64,000 nucleotides of DNA from Planctomycetota bacterium (lineage in GTDB: Bacteria; Planctomycetota; Planctomycetia; Pirellulales; Lacipirellulaceae). Under the pieces are notes generated by a model, which made no database searches, was not told the DNA's origin, and saw only the letters and a list, made by a program, of their open reading frames with translations. A program made the translations under genes and the position numbers. This document shows, piece after piece, positions 55,485-64,000 of the stretch. The stretch is taken from positions 1 through 64,000 of the forward strand of contig JAJRSE010000109.1 in the NCBI GenBank assembly GCA_024278955.1, given 5' to 3'. Each line of letters opens with the position of its first letter. Position 1 is the stretch's first letter.

Positions 55485-57163
55485 TAGCCCGCGTTGCCGA
55501 TCCAGTTACGTAGAATGGCTGCCGCAGCATCAGGGTCTTCGCGGACGATATCGGTCAAGTCTTCTTTTAGGTTGGGACCGCCTCGGTTCAGCTTCAACCG
55601 ACTGCGGCTGTCCTCTTCCTTCGCATTCTCATCCGCTCCCGCGGCCACTTCTCCCGAAGCGGCAGACTCAAAGGGCAACGTAGCGGTGTTAATCGTCGTC
55701 ACTGGTTCTGATGGAGGAATCGATTTCACCATCGATCGCAGCATCACCAAGCTAAACATCGCAATACCGGCCATGGTCATGGTGCTGAAGTTTTGACTTG
55801 CCCACGACAAAAACTGCCCCGCAGTTGAAGGCGCTTCTACCGCCTTAGGCGTTAGCGATTCAAAGAACGTCACGACGACATCGGGAAATCGGTTTTCCGC
55901 CAGCTCTTTAGGCAATAGTGGGACGACGGCTCCTTGAATCTGAGCCGAAACGGTTTTTCTCAGCGCATCCAGCTCTGTTTGGATATTGTCGGGCAGAGGT
56001 TGGTCGATATCGGCGCCCTTTTTCTGCTCTCGTGCGCGCCAAACACTCACCAAGTAATTGGTCGGGACCGCAATCGCAACACGTACCGATTCGGGCGTCA
56101 TGCCTGTTTCTTTGGTGAATTCATCCCTCATGGGAATAAAGTTGTCGGTTTCGGTGTTTTCGATCGTCGATTTCTTCTTAACTACAATTTCGGGCTCTTG
56201 ATTGTTGTTTCGGCCTGGCCCTTGAGAGGTGAGACCGGGGCGACCCCCGCTATCAACCTCAGAAATCTCTTGATCGTCCTTCTGAGTTGTCTCTCGACGT
56301 GCGACCGCCTCACCGCTGGGTTCTGTGATTCGAGTGGTTCGCTCCGACACGATATCCAACTCAGCAGTTACCTGCACCGTGACTCCCGGTACATTCGCAA
56401 GGAGGTTCTGAATGTTCTCTTTCATCAAGCGTTCGTACTTCACCTTCTTTTGAAAGTACGGGTCGTCGAAGGAATCAGCAGAAATTCCGCCCCCATCTGC
56501 TCCGAACATCGAACCATTCCCCAAGTCCGTGACGGTCACGTTAGTTGGGCTAAGCTCTGCAATCGCTCCAGCGACGAGCTGTTTGATACGTTTGGCGCGG
56601 ATTGGGTCGAGCGTTTCGCCCGGACTTGGACTGACGCTGACCGTTGCCGTAGCCACGGCAGCTCTCGAAAGGCCTGGTGGTTTAAGTACATCGTAAATTA
56701 CTTGAGCACTTTCGATGCCGTGCATTGCGCGGACGATTCTCGAAAGCTGCTGCTCACGCGCAGCTTTATAACGCTGCTTCCGAGTACTGCTGTCGGTGAA
56801 AGGACTTAGGTCGAGTGCCTTGTCCATGAGCGTGTCGAAATTCGGTGGCAAAGCACCTGCGTCGGCGACTGCGGCCAAATATTCTGACTTGCGACCTCGG
56901 GGGACTCGAATCCGATTTCCCACTCGTTCGTAATCGTTTAATTTCGCTTGAGCGATCGCAGCTTCTGCCGCGTCGACATCGCTGCCGGGGAGAAACTCAC
57001 CATTAAACAAGTAGTCGTCAGGGCTCGCTGATTGCTGCTTTGCCAGATAACCGAGGCTCACGGCAATCACGCCCGTCAGCAACACGGCGGTCACACGAGC
57101 AGCAGGAGTCATCGAGAGTAGCAGGTCTCGCACCTGAGCAGTCGCTTGATTCAAAAAATCCAT
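55484..57163 (-). CDS. fliF: Flagellar MS-ring protein FliF
   Basis: 559 residues, normal length. Transmembrane helices at about 18-40 and 438-460 enclose the periplasmic ring-building domains (DYLFNGEFLPGSDVDAAEA near 52, VSVSPSPGETLDPIRAKRIK near 177). Final cytosolic DLTDIVREDPDAAAAILRNW helix binds FliG. First large ring component to assemble. Its TAA overlaps the ATG of fliG. Confidence 0.95.
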   Translation of the reverse strand: MDFLNQATAQVRDLLLSMTPAARVTAVLLTGVIAVSLGYLAKQQSASPDDYLFNGEFLPGSDVDAAEAAIAQAKLNDYERVGNRIRVPRGRKSEYLAAVADAGALPPNFDTLMDKALDLSPFTDSSTRKQRYKAAREQQLSRIVRAMHGIESAQVIYDVLKPPGLSRAAVATATVSVSPSPGETLDPIRAKRIKQLVAGAIAELSPTNVTVTDLGNGSMFGADGGGISADSFDDPYFQKKVKYERLMKENIQNLLANVPGVTVQVTAELDIVSERTTRITEPSGEAVARRETTQKDDQEISEVDSGGRPGLTSQGPGRNNNQEPEIVVKKKSTIENTETDNFIPMRDEFTKETGMTPESVRVAIAVPTNYLVSVWRAREQKKGADIDQPLPDNIQTELDALRKTVSAQIQGAVVPLLPKELAENRFPDVVVTFFESLTPKAVEAPSTAGQFLSWASQNFSTMTMAGIAMFSLVMLRSMVKSIPPSEPVTTINTATLPFESAASGEVAAGADENAKEEDSRSRLKLNRGGPNLKEDLTDIVREDPDAAAAILRNWIGNAG

Positions 57164-57246
57164 CCGTGGATCTCAACAGTTAAGGGTTGTGATTTTAGAC
57201 GATCGAGAGTCCGAGAGTATCCTTACTCACACCCGACTTTCGACCT

Positions 57247-57275
57247 CCCAATTCTAAGAGTTGTCAAAGCACTAG
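57247..57275. repeat. Right-end remnant of the CTAGTGCTTTG MITE
   Basis: CCCAATTCTAAGAGTTGTC continuing into AAAGCACTAG matches the right end of copy 2 (44765-44789) with one base different. No left end is seen. Its CTAG provides the TAG stop codon of fliE (57272-57274). Confidence 0.7.
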
Positions 57276-57574
57276 ACTCTTATGTCTTTCACTTCCTGGT
57301 AAACTTGCATCATCTTGTTCCTCATCTGCATCATCAGTCGAAAAGCGATGTCCGCTTTTTGTACAGCAGTCATCACCTCCGCCGGATTCGCATCGCCGCC
57401 TGTCATCAGAGTCTCGACGGCCTTGTCAGCTTGTTGCTGCATCGAATTCACATCCTGAATCGAGTCGAGCAGCATGTCTTTGAATGATCCCGCTCCGCTT
57501 GCGGCCTTGTCGACGCTCGGAGCTTGGGGCATCGACGAAGGGGCTACCGGCAATGCGCTATTGATCGTATTCAT
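57272..57574 (-). CDS. fliE: Flagellar hook-basal body protein FliE
   Basis: 100 residues from the ATG at 57574, which has AAGGAC before it; the longer frame to 57619 is unlikely. SFKDMLLDSIQDVNSMQQQA and ADIAFRLMMQMRNKMMQVYQ are the FliE signature segments. It links MS ring and rod. Ends in VKDIRV with the stop from the repeat end at 57247-57275. Confidence 0.92.
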   Translation of the reverse strand: MNTINSALPVAPSSMPQAPSVDKAASGAGSFKDMLLDSIQDVNSMQQQADKAVETLMTGGDANPAEVMTAVQKADIAFRLMMQMRNKMMQVYQEVKDIRV

Positions 57575-57683
57575 GGCGACGTCCTTCGGACGGTCGTCGG
57601 CGTTGGCCCCCCAACGCACTTAGCGATTTCAACGTTTCGACAACGGTTCCTGTTTCTCTTGTAAATGGAAAGTAAATAGTCAA

Positions 57684-57705
57684 AGCATGAGTAGCTGCTC
57701 ATGCT
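57684..57705 (-). terminator. Hairpin between flgC and fliE (possible attenuator)
   Basis: AGCATGAG and CTCATGCT form an 8-bp stem with a CAGCTA loop (minus-strand reading), followed by TTTGACTATTTA. The T-run is weak, so it may only pause or reduce transcription downstream of flgC, or be another short repeat. Confidence 0.35.
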
Positions 57706-57720
57706 AGTTTCTGTGATTCG

Positions 57721-58131
57721 CTACGCAAGAATTTGAAGGGTTCGTTGGCCCAGGTCTTTCGAGATTTCTATCACACCAATGTTTGCCTCGTAGGCACGCG
57801 TCGCAGCCAAAGCATCGACAAACTCGGTCGTCATGTCGATATTCGGATACGACACATAGCCATCCGTATCGGCGTCGGGATGTCCAGGTTGGTATCTCAT
57901 AACCGGCTCGACATTCGAGTACTCGACGCTATCGACTCGAACTCCTTGCCCGCCCCCTGGCGTGCTGAGATTGGTATCGGTCTGAAACGTAACGTACCGT
58001 GGAACATACGCTTCTGCCTCGCCTCGCTCGTTGCGCGTGGTCGACATATTTGCTAAGTTCGACGAGATGGCATCAAGTCGAGTGCGTTGGGCCACCAAAG
58101 CACTCGTGCTCACATCCAATACGCTAAACAT
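57721..58131 (-). CDS. flgC: Flagellar basal-body rod protein FlgC
   Basis: 136 residues. SSNLANMSTTRNERGEAEAY is the FlgC rod motif, and SYPNIDMTTEFVDALAATRA, then YEANIGVIEISKDLGQRTLQ are the conserved C-terminal helices. Proximal rod component. 30 bases downstream of flgB, 146 upstream of fliE. Confidence 0.95.
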   Translation of the reverse strand: MFSVLDVSTSALVAQRTRLDAISSNLANMSTTRNERGEAEAYVPRYVTFQTDTNLSTPGGGQGVRVDSVEYSNVEPVMRYQPGHPDADTDGYVSYPNIDMTTEFVDALAATRAYEANIGVIEISKDLGQRTLQILA

Positions 58132-58161
58132 GATTCTGCTTCCTGCTACTTAAAGTAGCTA

Positions 58162-58596
58162 CTAGGGGCGTTCGGAAACTGCGGCTTTCAGAAGACGGAA
58201 TTGCGATACCATCAAGCTGAGTGCCATGTTGTGTTGGGCTTGGTTCTTACTTATTTCTGCAACTTGCTTTTCGATGCTAATGTCACTTTGATCGTGGTAG
58301 AGGATGTTTTTCATCGATTCTCGTACTTTGTTCATCCCGTCCTGCCCTGTGGCGGTCGACCTACCAGCCAATCTTGCATTGATCGCATAGGTGGGCGAAA
58401 TCGCGGCATGTTGTCGGGCTTCGACCGCGTCCTTCAACTCGTTCTGGAAGTCAACAGGCGAGAGGTCTCGTGTCTTGTAGCCAGGCGTATCCAGGTTGGC
58501 GATATTTCCCGCCAACACTCCATGTCGAGCTTGGGTAAAGTTTACCACCTGCTCAAGCACCGGCACGGTTGACGAGTTAAATAGCGATGACAGCAT
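58162..58596 (-). CDS. flgB: Flagellar basal-body rod protein FlgB
   Basis: 144 residues from the ATG at 58596, which is preceded by AGAGGA; the open frame begins earlier at 58617 within the same leader. ANLDTPGYK is the rod signature, and KNQAQHNMALSLMVSQFRLL is the C-terminal helix. First gene of the basal-body operon, directly behind a sigma-54 type promoter and the activator gene. Confidence 0.92.
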   Translation of the reverse strand: MLSSLFNSSTVPVLEQVVNFTQARHGVLAGNIANLDTPGYKTRDLSPVDFQNELKDAVEARQHAAISPTYAINARLAGRSTATGQDGMNKVRESMKNILYHDQSDISIEKQVAEISKNQAQHNMALSLMVSQFRLLKAAVSERP

Positions 58597-58640
58597 CGGT
58601 TCCTCTTTTTCTTTCAACTCTCCCCACGTTTATTTGCTTG

Positions 58641-58656
58641 GGCAACTTACGTACCA
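58641..58656 (-). promoter_or_regulatory. Sigma-54 promoter of the flgB operon
   Basis: Minus-strand TGGTACGTAAGTTGCC matches TGGCACG-N4-TTGC with one change, and the GG and GC pairs are separated by the required 10 bases. Start of transcription is expected near 58630, about 35 bases before the flgB ATG. The NtrC-type activator gene ends 106 bases upstream. No other match was found ahead of the remaining flagellar genes by eye. Confidence 0.75.
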
Positions 58657-58761
58657 TTGTCTTTCCTCGCAGACGAGCAATCGGGCCATTGATCAAGTTT
58701 GTTCCCTAGAGACTCGTTAAAAAGCTTTCCTCTTTTCTCGATTTCCATTGTTCTTCCTAAT

Positions 58762-60243
58762 CTACGCAGACTTCTTTTCGAGTGAAGCGGCAGAAAATGC
58801 CGGTCTGATCGGCAGCTCTTGCCGATGGTCAGTTCCCGAGGGATGAAAATCCTTCGTTCGTGGAGCAAATCCGTAGCCTCGCAGCTTGCCGCTCAGTGTT
58901 CTTACTCCAATTCCCAACGCCTCGGCCGTTTTTGCCCGATGGCCTTCAAAGTGTTCTAGCGTCGCAACAATCATCTGCCGTTCCATCTCTTCCAAACTTG
59001 TTCCGACAGGCAGCGACCCTTCCGATTCAACAATCCCCTCGGGCTGTTGTAGCCAGGGCCGCAATTCGTCTGCCGCAATCGGTTTGCCGTCGTTTAGCAC
59101 ACAGGCACGTGTGATAATGTTTTCTAATTCACGCACATTCCCCGGCCAGTGATACGTGGCAAATAGCTGCCGTGCATTCGACTCAAGCTGACAGGCAGGC
59201 TTGTTAAGCCGCTTGGCAGCGCGCGAGAGAAAGTGATCGGCCAGCAAATGAACATCCTCGCCGCGATCACGAAGTGGCGGCAGCATCAGCGGAACCACGG
59301 CCAAGCGGTAATAAAGGTCTTGGCGAAATCGGCCTGCTGCGACTTCCTCGTTCAAGTCGCGGTTCGTACTTGCCACGATGCGAACATTGGACAAACGCGT
59401 CTCGCTACAGCCGACCCGCTCGAACGTCCTCTCTTGCAGAACTCGTAGCAATTTCGCCTGCAAGGGCATGTCGATCTCGGTAATTTCGTCAAGAAAAATC
59501 GTCCCTTCGTCGGCCAGCTCAAAGCGACCTACTCGGTCGTCCTCGGCCCCAGTAAAAGCGCCCCGACGATGTCCGAACAGCTCGCTTTCGGTCAACTGAG
59601 GAGAAAGCGAAGGACAGTTCAAGCTCACCAGCGGGCCCAGGTTTCGGCGGCTTCGGGCATGAATCGCCTTCGCGACCAATTCTTTGCCTGTGCCACTTTC
59701 GCCACAAATCAGGACGGTTTCATCGGTAGGAGCCACTTGAGAAATTCGCATTCGGAGTTCACGCATCACCCGACTTTCGGCGATCATTCCCAAGTCGCTG
59801 TCTTCTTCTAACGTGACAGGCGACTCCGCACTAGCACCTTCGTGAACCAACAGTCGGCCACGTTGCATTGCGCCTGCGACCAGTTCTTCAAGCTGAGCCA
59901 AGTTAAAAGGCTTTTCAAGATAATCAAACGCACCATATCGCATTGCCTCGACTGCCGACGCGATCGTGGCGTGGGCGGTAACCATCAAAACTTGAACTTC
60001 AAGACGACGCTCGCTGATTTGCCGAATAAACTCGAGCCCATCCATGCCTGGCATCTGCAAATCGGTTACCACGACGTCAAATGTCTCGCGTTCCAGCGTA
60101 GGCAGCGCTTCCACAGCGCTTGTCGAACCGACAACTTCGTACCCAACATGACGTAGAACATCGGCAACCGAATCGCGAGCCGCGTCGTTGTCGTCGACGA
60201 CTAAGATCCGTCCCAGATTTTTTTTGTTTCGAGAGAAGCTCAT
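58762..60243 (-). CDS. NtrC-family sigma-54 response regulator (FlrC/FleR-like)
   Basis: 493 residues in three domains: receiver with phosphoacceptor D61 (VVTDLQMPGMDG), AAA+ domain with Walker A GESGTGKE (181-188) and GAFTGA (228-233), and a Fis-type C-terminal helix-turn-helix (TAEALGIGVRTLSGKLRGYG). The tail after it (FAPRTKDFHPSG onward) is extra. Activates sigma-54 promoters, very probably the one in front of flgB, which starts 106 bases downstream. Overlaps the kinase gene by 4 bases (ATGA). Confidence 0.94.
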   Translation of the reverse strand: MSFSRNKKNLGRILVVDDNDAARDSVADVLRHVGYEVVGSTSAVEALPTLERETFDVVVTDLQMPGMDGLEFIRQISERRLEVQVLMVTAHATIASAVEAMRYGAFDYLEKPFNLAQLEELVAGAMQRGRLLVHEGASAESPVTLEEDSDLGMIAESRVMRELRMRISQVAPTDETVLICGESGTGKELVAKAIHARSRRNLGPLVSLNCPSLSPQLTESELFGHRRGAFTGAEDDRVGRFELADEGTIFLDEITEIDMPLQAKLLRVLQERTFERVGCSETRLSNVRIVASTNRDLNEEVAAGRFRQDLYYRLAVVPLMLPPLRDRGEDVHLLADHFLSRAAKRLNKPACQLESNARQLFATYHWPGNVRELENIITRACVLNDGKPIAADELRPWLQQPEGIVESEGSLPVGTSLEEMERQMIVATLEHFEGHRAKTAEALGIGVRTLSGKLRGYGFAPRTKDFHPSGTDHRQELPIRPAFSAASLEKKSA

Positions 60244-61145
60244 GCGGCAGCCCTCATCGCGGTGCGTGGAAACGCAATCGTAAACGCCGCGCCACCTTCC
60301 GGACAGTTGGCAGCCGTTACCTGCCCGCCATGAGTCTCTGCGATACGGCTGACAATCGCCAAGCCTAAGCCAGTGCCTCCCGACTTGGTGGTAAAGAAGG
60401 GTTCAAACACGTGCTCCATTTGCTCGCGACTCAAACCGGGTCCGCTGTCGGCTACCTCAAGTTCGAAGCCTTTCGGGCCGAGATAAGAAGTAATTGATAA
60501 CTCGCCACCGTCTGACATCACATCAATCGCATTGAGCACTAAATTCAAAATCGCCCGACGAAGCATCTCCCGGTCGGCGCTCACACGCGTCTCTTGCGGC
60601 ACATCGGCGAGCACTTCGATCGATTGGGCCTTGAGTTGTGGACCCATCGACTCGCAAACCTCGTCGACGAGCTCGCGTACAAAAAACGAATCCCAATGCG
60701 GTTCGCGATGCGAAGTGAAATTCAGCAGATCGTTCACGGTATTGTCCAGAGTGGTAAACCCTGCCTCGACTTTGTTCAAGATATCCATGCTGTCGGAGTC
60801 GCTCTCCAGACGGCGTTTCAAAAGACTCATGTACAACGTCACTGGTACTAAGCTATTTCGCACCTCGTGGGCAACATGCGAAGCCATTCGGCCTAAGTCT
60901 GCCAGGCGGTTCTGCAACGCGAGTTCTCGGTTCTTCGCCTCAAGCTCATCCGTTAGCCGGCCTACTTCTGCTTGGAGCACTTCGTGGGTTTCTTGCAGCC
61001 GCACTGTCGCATCGTGCCAAGCAGCGAGTACCGTTTCCAGACTATCATCTTGGCTGAGAGTCGACAGATCAACTCCCTCGCCGGTTGCCTGGGGGGCATC
61101 GCCTTGGGGCTGCGTAGGGTCGAAAATACGTATTGGATTCTTCAT
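60240..61145 (-). CDS. Cytosolic sensor histidine kinase (FlrB/NtrB-like)
   Basis: 301 residues. No transmembrane segment. A coiled coil (about 45-85) precedes the H box with H93 (HVAHEVRNSLVPVTL), then N box LVLNAIDVM, G1 VADSGPGLSREQ, F and G2 GGTGLGLAIVSRI. The order and the pairing with an NtrC-type regulator is that of FlrB-FlrC flagellar class III control. Its input signal is probably assembly state rather than an external ligand (inference). Confidence 0.92.
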   Translation of the reverse strand: MKNPIRIFDPTQPQGDAPQATGEGVDLSTLSQDDSLETVLAAWHDATVRLQETHEVLQAEVGRLTDELEAKNRELALQNRLADLGRMASHVAHEVRNSLVPVTLYMSLLKRRLESDSDSMDILNKVEAGFTTLDNTVNDLLNFTSHREPHWDSFFVRELVDEVCESMGPQLKAQSIEVLADVPQETRVSADREMLRRAILNLVLNAIDVMSDGGELSITSYLGPKGFELEVADSGPGLSREQMEHVFEPFFTTKSGGTGLGLAIVSRIAETHGGQVTAANCPEGGAAFTIAFPRTAMRAAA

Positions 61146-61178
61146 GGCTAGTTTAAGCTAAACGTGGTGTTGAGCTGG

Positions 61179-61682
61179 TTAGACTTCCGAATGCAGGTCG
61201 AGTCGTCTGTTGCCCTCGGCGGCCGAGTAATCGGACGGCGGAGTATGAGGACCTTGGAATGTATTCATTTGCTGTGCTTGATAGGCACCTCGGGCCGTAC
61301 TGGCCGCTTGAGCTGCCTGTAGCTGGCTCGCCACTTGGTCGCGACGCGTTGTCATTTCCCTTTCGTTCTGCTCTTCCATTTGCATGACTTCTTCTAATAG
61401 CTGCTGGCACGCAGCTGCTTGCTCAGCACATTTGGCTCGTGCCTCTTCGGTCGGCCAGCTGCGCTGCTCGGGTTTCTGTGCATGAAAAGGAACAAGCTGC
61501 TGTTCGATGGCTTGCACTGCCACAAGCAACTGGTTTTTTGCACCCAGCAAGCGTAGCAGCGGATTCATATCCCCTTGGGAGATTAGCTTTCCCTGTTTTC
61601 GTCCCAATTCTCGGAGCTGCAGCAGGCAACGGTGCCGCTTCGAGATCAGGTCTGCAAGTTGGTCGGTCGTAAGTTGTGGCAC
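61179..61682 (-). CDS. FlgN-like flagellar chaperone
   Basis: 167 residues, almost entirely helical. RHRCLLQLRELGRKQGKLIS and GDMNPLLRLLGAKNQLLVAV fit the FlgN pattern (an early helix, then L-GD-x-L, then a helix with Q-L), and the C-terminal third is Gln/Ala-rich. FlgN chaperones hook-associated proteins. Gene lies upstream of the kinase and 33 bases before its start, in a flagellar context. Assignment rests on pattern and position. Confidence 0.6.
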   Translation of the reverse strand: MPQLTTDQLADLISKRHRCLLQLRELGRKQGKLISQGDMNPLLRLLGAKNQLLVAVQAIEQQLVPFHAQKPEQRSWPTEEARAKCAEQAAACQQLLEEVMQMEEQNEREMTTRRDQVASQLQAAQAASTARGAYQAQQMNTFQGPHTPPSDYSAAEGNRRLDLHSEV

Positions 61683-61747
61683 GATAGTAGTTTGCTCTCG
61701 TTTCTGAGCCCAGGTCAGTCATGTTCAGCAGGCAAGATCCCCAAGGG

Positions 61748-64000
61748 CTACCATTTACTCATTTCGTCAAGCAGCAAGTCCCATTGCTGCCGATCAAAGT
61801 TGGTTGCCACCTTGAAGTCGGTTTCTGGTGGCAAAGTCCCAAGCATGAGCTTGGCTTGTTCAATAGCGCCCCTCGCCTTGACGGGTTGGCTCAATCGACT
61901 CCAACAATTCGCAATATGCACAAAGCTCTCCAGCACAAAGGGCTCGTTTTGATATAACGTCGATACATTGGAGTACGCTTTGCGGGCCTCTTCGTATCTT
62001 TTTAGCTCAAACAGAACCGATCCTTGCATCATGTAGCAATTGCGGAGTAAGGTACGCCGCAATTCTCCATCGCTACCATGGCCAATTTCCGAAGAGATGG
62101 TTCTCTGGACGATAAGGTAGTTTTTCAGTGCCAGTTCCAGATTTTGATCGCGGAACTTACGGTTCTTCTGACGCTCATTCTCTGTCTTGGCTACTCGGAT
62201 TCTTTCCGCCGGCGCTTCTGCCGCATTATGGTAAGAACGAGCAATCGTATATCTCGCAAGGGTCGATTGGGGATTGTTTGGGTATCGCAGAACGGCTTCG
62301 TCGAGCTTCTTGATCGATTCGTCGAACCGGCCCAAGTCGTGAAGCAGCTCTCCAAGTGCAAAAAGCGAATCACGCCATTCCGAGCTGCTTGGCTGGAGCT
62401 GCTCGAGTCGTAAATTGGTTAGCAGCACCTCTTCGGCTTTTTTATTGTTGCCCAGCTGTCGGTAGGCTCGCACACAATCGAGTCGTGCCTGGTAAACGGC
62501 ACCGGCATCGGGGTGCATCTCGATACATTCTTCAAATGCTGCGATTGCTTTTTCGGGTTGGTTGGTTGCTACTAGCGATTGCCCGAGTCGTAGCAGGGCA
62601 GGGGCTTTTCTGGCACGCGCTTCATGATGTAAGTATTTTTCCAAAACGCTTGCTGCGTGCGTATAGCTTTGTCCTCGATAATAGTTATCAGCAGCTCGCC
62701 ACAAGTCTTCGGGGAATTCACGTGTCGCAAAGCGAAGCTCCGACAAGGTCTCGAAGTCGCGGCCTGCAGCGCGAAGATGGTAACGTCCTCTTTTCGTTGC
62801 TTCTTTGCCGTGGAGAACGCTTAGGCGAGCGGCCCGCTCTAATTCAAATTTCCCCCATTGCTCGTGGGTCTTGCCACGCATTTTGATGACGTCGACTTGC
62901 TCAAGGAGCAGCGGAAGCTGGTCGACCATGGTCATCGCATGTTCAAATTGGTTGCGATCAACAAAATAGGCTTGCGCACTCAGCATGCGTTTTCGCAGCT
63001 TGGACATCGGCAGCAAAGGATTGACATACGTTAAGGGTTCGCCTACCGATTCTAAAACCGAGCGATAACCTGCGATTGCTTTTTCAAAATCCCCCAGTTC
63101 TCGGTCTAAATCAGACCGAATCAGCGTTGCGGCGATACTTTCTGGAGTGTCGCCAAACTGTTTGCTGATTCGGTTGTATTGATTGATCGCTGCGGGAATA
63201 TCTCCAACAAGTTGTTTGCAACGTCCTATCCAAAACATGGCCTGCCGAGTTAACTCGCCATTCAGCGGGTCAAGACGCTGCGCCTCTTGTAGATCGGAAA
63301 GTGCTTTCTCAAACAGAGCACTTCGCTCCTCTCCTTTCGGTAGACGCACGGCAGCAGAGAGCTCAAGCCTTCCCGAGATGCTCATCACAATCGCCTGGGG
63401 CGATTGGTCGCGACTTACAATTGCTAGCGTTTCGCGAGCCTCTTCGATGTTGCCTAGTCGTCGTTGTATTTCGACCTGGGCGAGGAGAGTATTCGTGCGT
63501 AGTTTTTTGCTTAGCGTGTTATCTTCGAGTTGCAAATTACTGTATTTAAGTGCTAAGTCTAAGTTAGGTTCGGGGATGCCAAGGTATGCCTCAGATAATA
63601 AACCATGGATTTGCGTCAAGGATATTCCAGCACTGATCAGTTCGTCTTGGGTTTCGCTTAGCAACTCCTGCAATACGTCGATACCGCCTTGCGGTTGATT
63701 GCCACGAATTAGGCTTTGTCCTAAACTAAAATCGAGTTGGATTTGCCGAACTGGTGGCACTCCGAGCGAACGTGCCTTTTGCAGATATCGGGCTGCTACA
63801 AGATGCATCGCACGGCTGCGGTCAGCCGACCACTCCAGCTCTGCCTCAGCAGCTTTCACGGCTCCGAGAACAAATAGCGAAGCCCCCAGGTTAAAGTCTT
63901 GATGAGGATTGACTTGCATCTGCTCTACGATGCTACGGGCTTCCTCAAAGTTCTCGTTATCCATGGCTTCCATAGCACGAGCAAGAGTAGCCGGGTTCTC
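61748..64000 (-). CDS. TPR-repeat protein, N-terminus outside the window
   Basis: At least 750 residues, open in frame through the right edge (codon phase places one at 64000), so the start lies beyond the window; ATG 63973 is only an internal Met. Helical TPR-like repeats are dense: AARYLQKARSLGVPPVRQIQ, RLGNIEEARETLAIVSRD, YHLRAAGRDFETLSELRFAT, and IAAFEECIEMHPDAGAVYQA. No clear flagellar domain. It is the first gene in the same direction as the FlgN-like gene with a 65-base gap, so it may belong to this operon or be separate. Confidence 0.75.
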   Translation of the reverse strand, partial: ENPATLARAMEAMDNENFEEARSIVEQMQVNPHQDFNLGASLFVLGAVKAAEAELEWSADRSRAMHLVAARYLQKARSLGVPPVRQIQLDFSLGQSLIRGNQPQGGIDVLQELLSETQDELISAGISLTQIHGLLSEAYLGIPEPNLDLALKYSNLQLEDNTLSKKLRTNTLLAQVEIQRRLGNIEEARETLAIVSRDQSPQAIVMSISGRLELSAAVRLPKGEERSALFEKALSDLQEAQRLDPLNGELTRQAMFWIGRCKQLVGDIPAAINQYNRISKQFGDTPESIAATLIRSDLDRELGDFEKAIAGYRSVLESVGEPLTYVNPLLPMSKLRKRMLSAQAYFVDRNQFEHAMTMVDQLPLLLEQVDVIKMRGKTHEQWGKFELERAARLSVLHGKEATKRGRYHLRAAGRDFETLSELRFATREFPEDLWRAADNYYRGQSYTHAASVLEKYLHHEARARKAPALLRLGQSLVATNQPEKAIAAFEECIEMHPDAGAVYQARLDCVRAYRQLGNNKKAEEVLLTNLRLEQLQPSSSEWRDSLFALGELLHDLGRFDESIKKLDEAVLRYPNNPQSTLARYTIARSYHNAAEAPAERIRVAKTENERQKNRKFRDQNLELALKNYLIVQRTISSEIGHGSDGELRRTLLRNCYMMQGSVLFELKRYEEARKAYSNVSTLYQNEPFVLESFVHIANCWSRLSQPVKARGAIEQAKLMLGTLPPETDFKVATNFDRQQWDLLLDEMSKW

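Overview
The window looks like chromosomal DNA of a planctomycete, most likely order Pirellulales. Evidence is protein-level: exported proteins ending in a dockerin-like Asp-rich segment plus a PEP-CTERM anchor (1217-3037, 24624-25595), very large signal-peptide TPR proteins next to ExbB/ExbD genes, a VWA protein with one membrane anchor, a gene for KDO-8-phosphate synthase (Gram-negative type envelope), and many short palindromic repeats between genes. No rRNA, tRNA or CRISPR array was seen. Species cannot be named from sequence alone.

Left third (1-21000): secreted proteins (a partial subtilase-like protein at the edge, a 221-aa protein, a DUF7453-like PEP-CTERM protein), a cardiolipin synthase/EEP-hydrolase pair like E. 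coli clsB-ybhP, an SDR, a PhyH-family enzyme whose iron-ligand motif is HxA as in Fe/2-oxoglutarate halogenases, a VWA protein, kdsA with a transglutaminase/TPR-like lipoprotein, an acyltransferase, then a translation block (rpmE, prfA, prmC with a one-base frameshift), a DUF4261 protein, a YhaM-type exoribonuclease, a second acyltransferase and a XerC/D recombinase.

21485-24629 is best read as a decayed integron: the N-terminal stump of an integron-type integrase on the minus strand, a GTTAGGC junction, and divergently oriented small genes (a 2-TM protein, a DUF5677-like protein, a small membrane protein, a VapBC-like pair) with two good attC-like sites and one collapsed one. 24624-35951 has a PEP-CTERM protein, an operon of two TPR proteins with ExbB and two ExbD subunits (Tol/Exb-like energy transduction), two adjacent membrane proteins sharing a repeated domain, and a sulfotransferase.

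From 36662 to the right edge lies a flagellar locus, all on the minus strand except one gene. In transcription order: TPR protein (partial), FlgN-like protein, NtrB-like kinase, NtrC-like sigma-54 activator, a sigma-54 promoter, then flgB flgC fliE fliF fliG fliH fliI fliJ, a MotE-like gene, fliK flgD flgE flbD motA motB fliL fliN, an opposite-strand islet gene, fliO fliP fliQ fliR flhB. No fliM is found; instead fliN carries four copies of a FliM-type CheY-binding-like motif. Hook and hook-cap proteins share inserted fibronectin-III-like modules. The locus is peppered with MITE-like palindromes bounded by CTAG, three of which supply or abut the TAG stop codon of motA, fliN and fliE.
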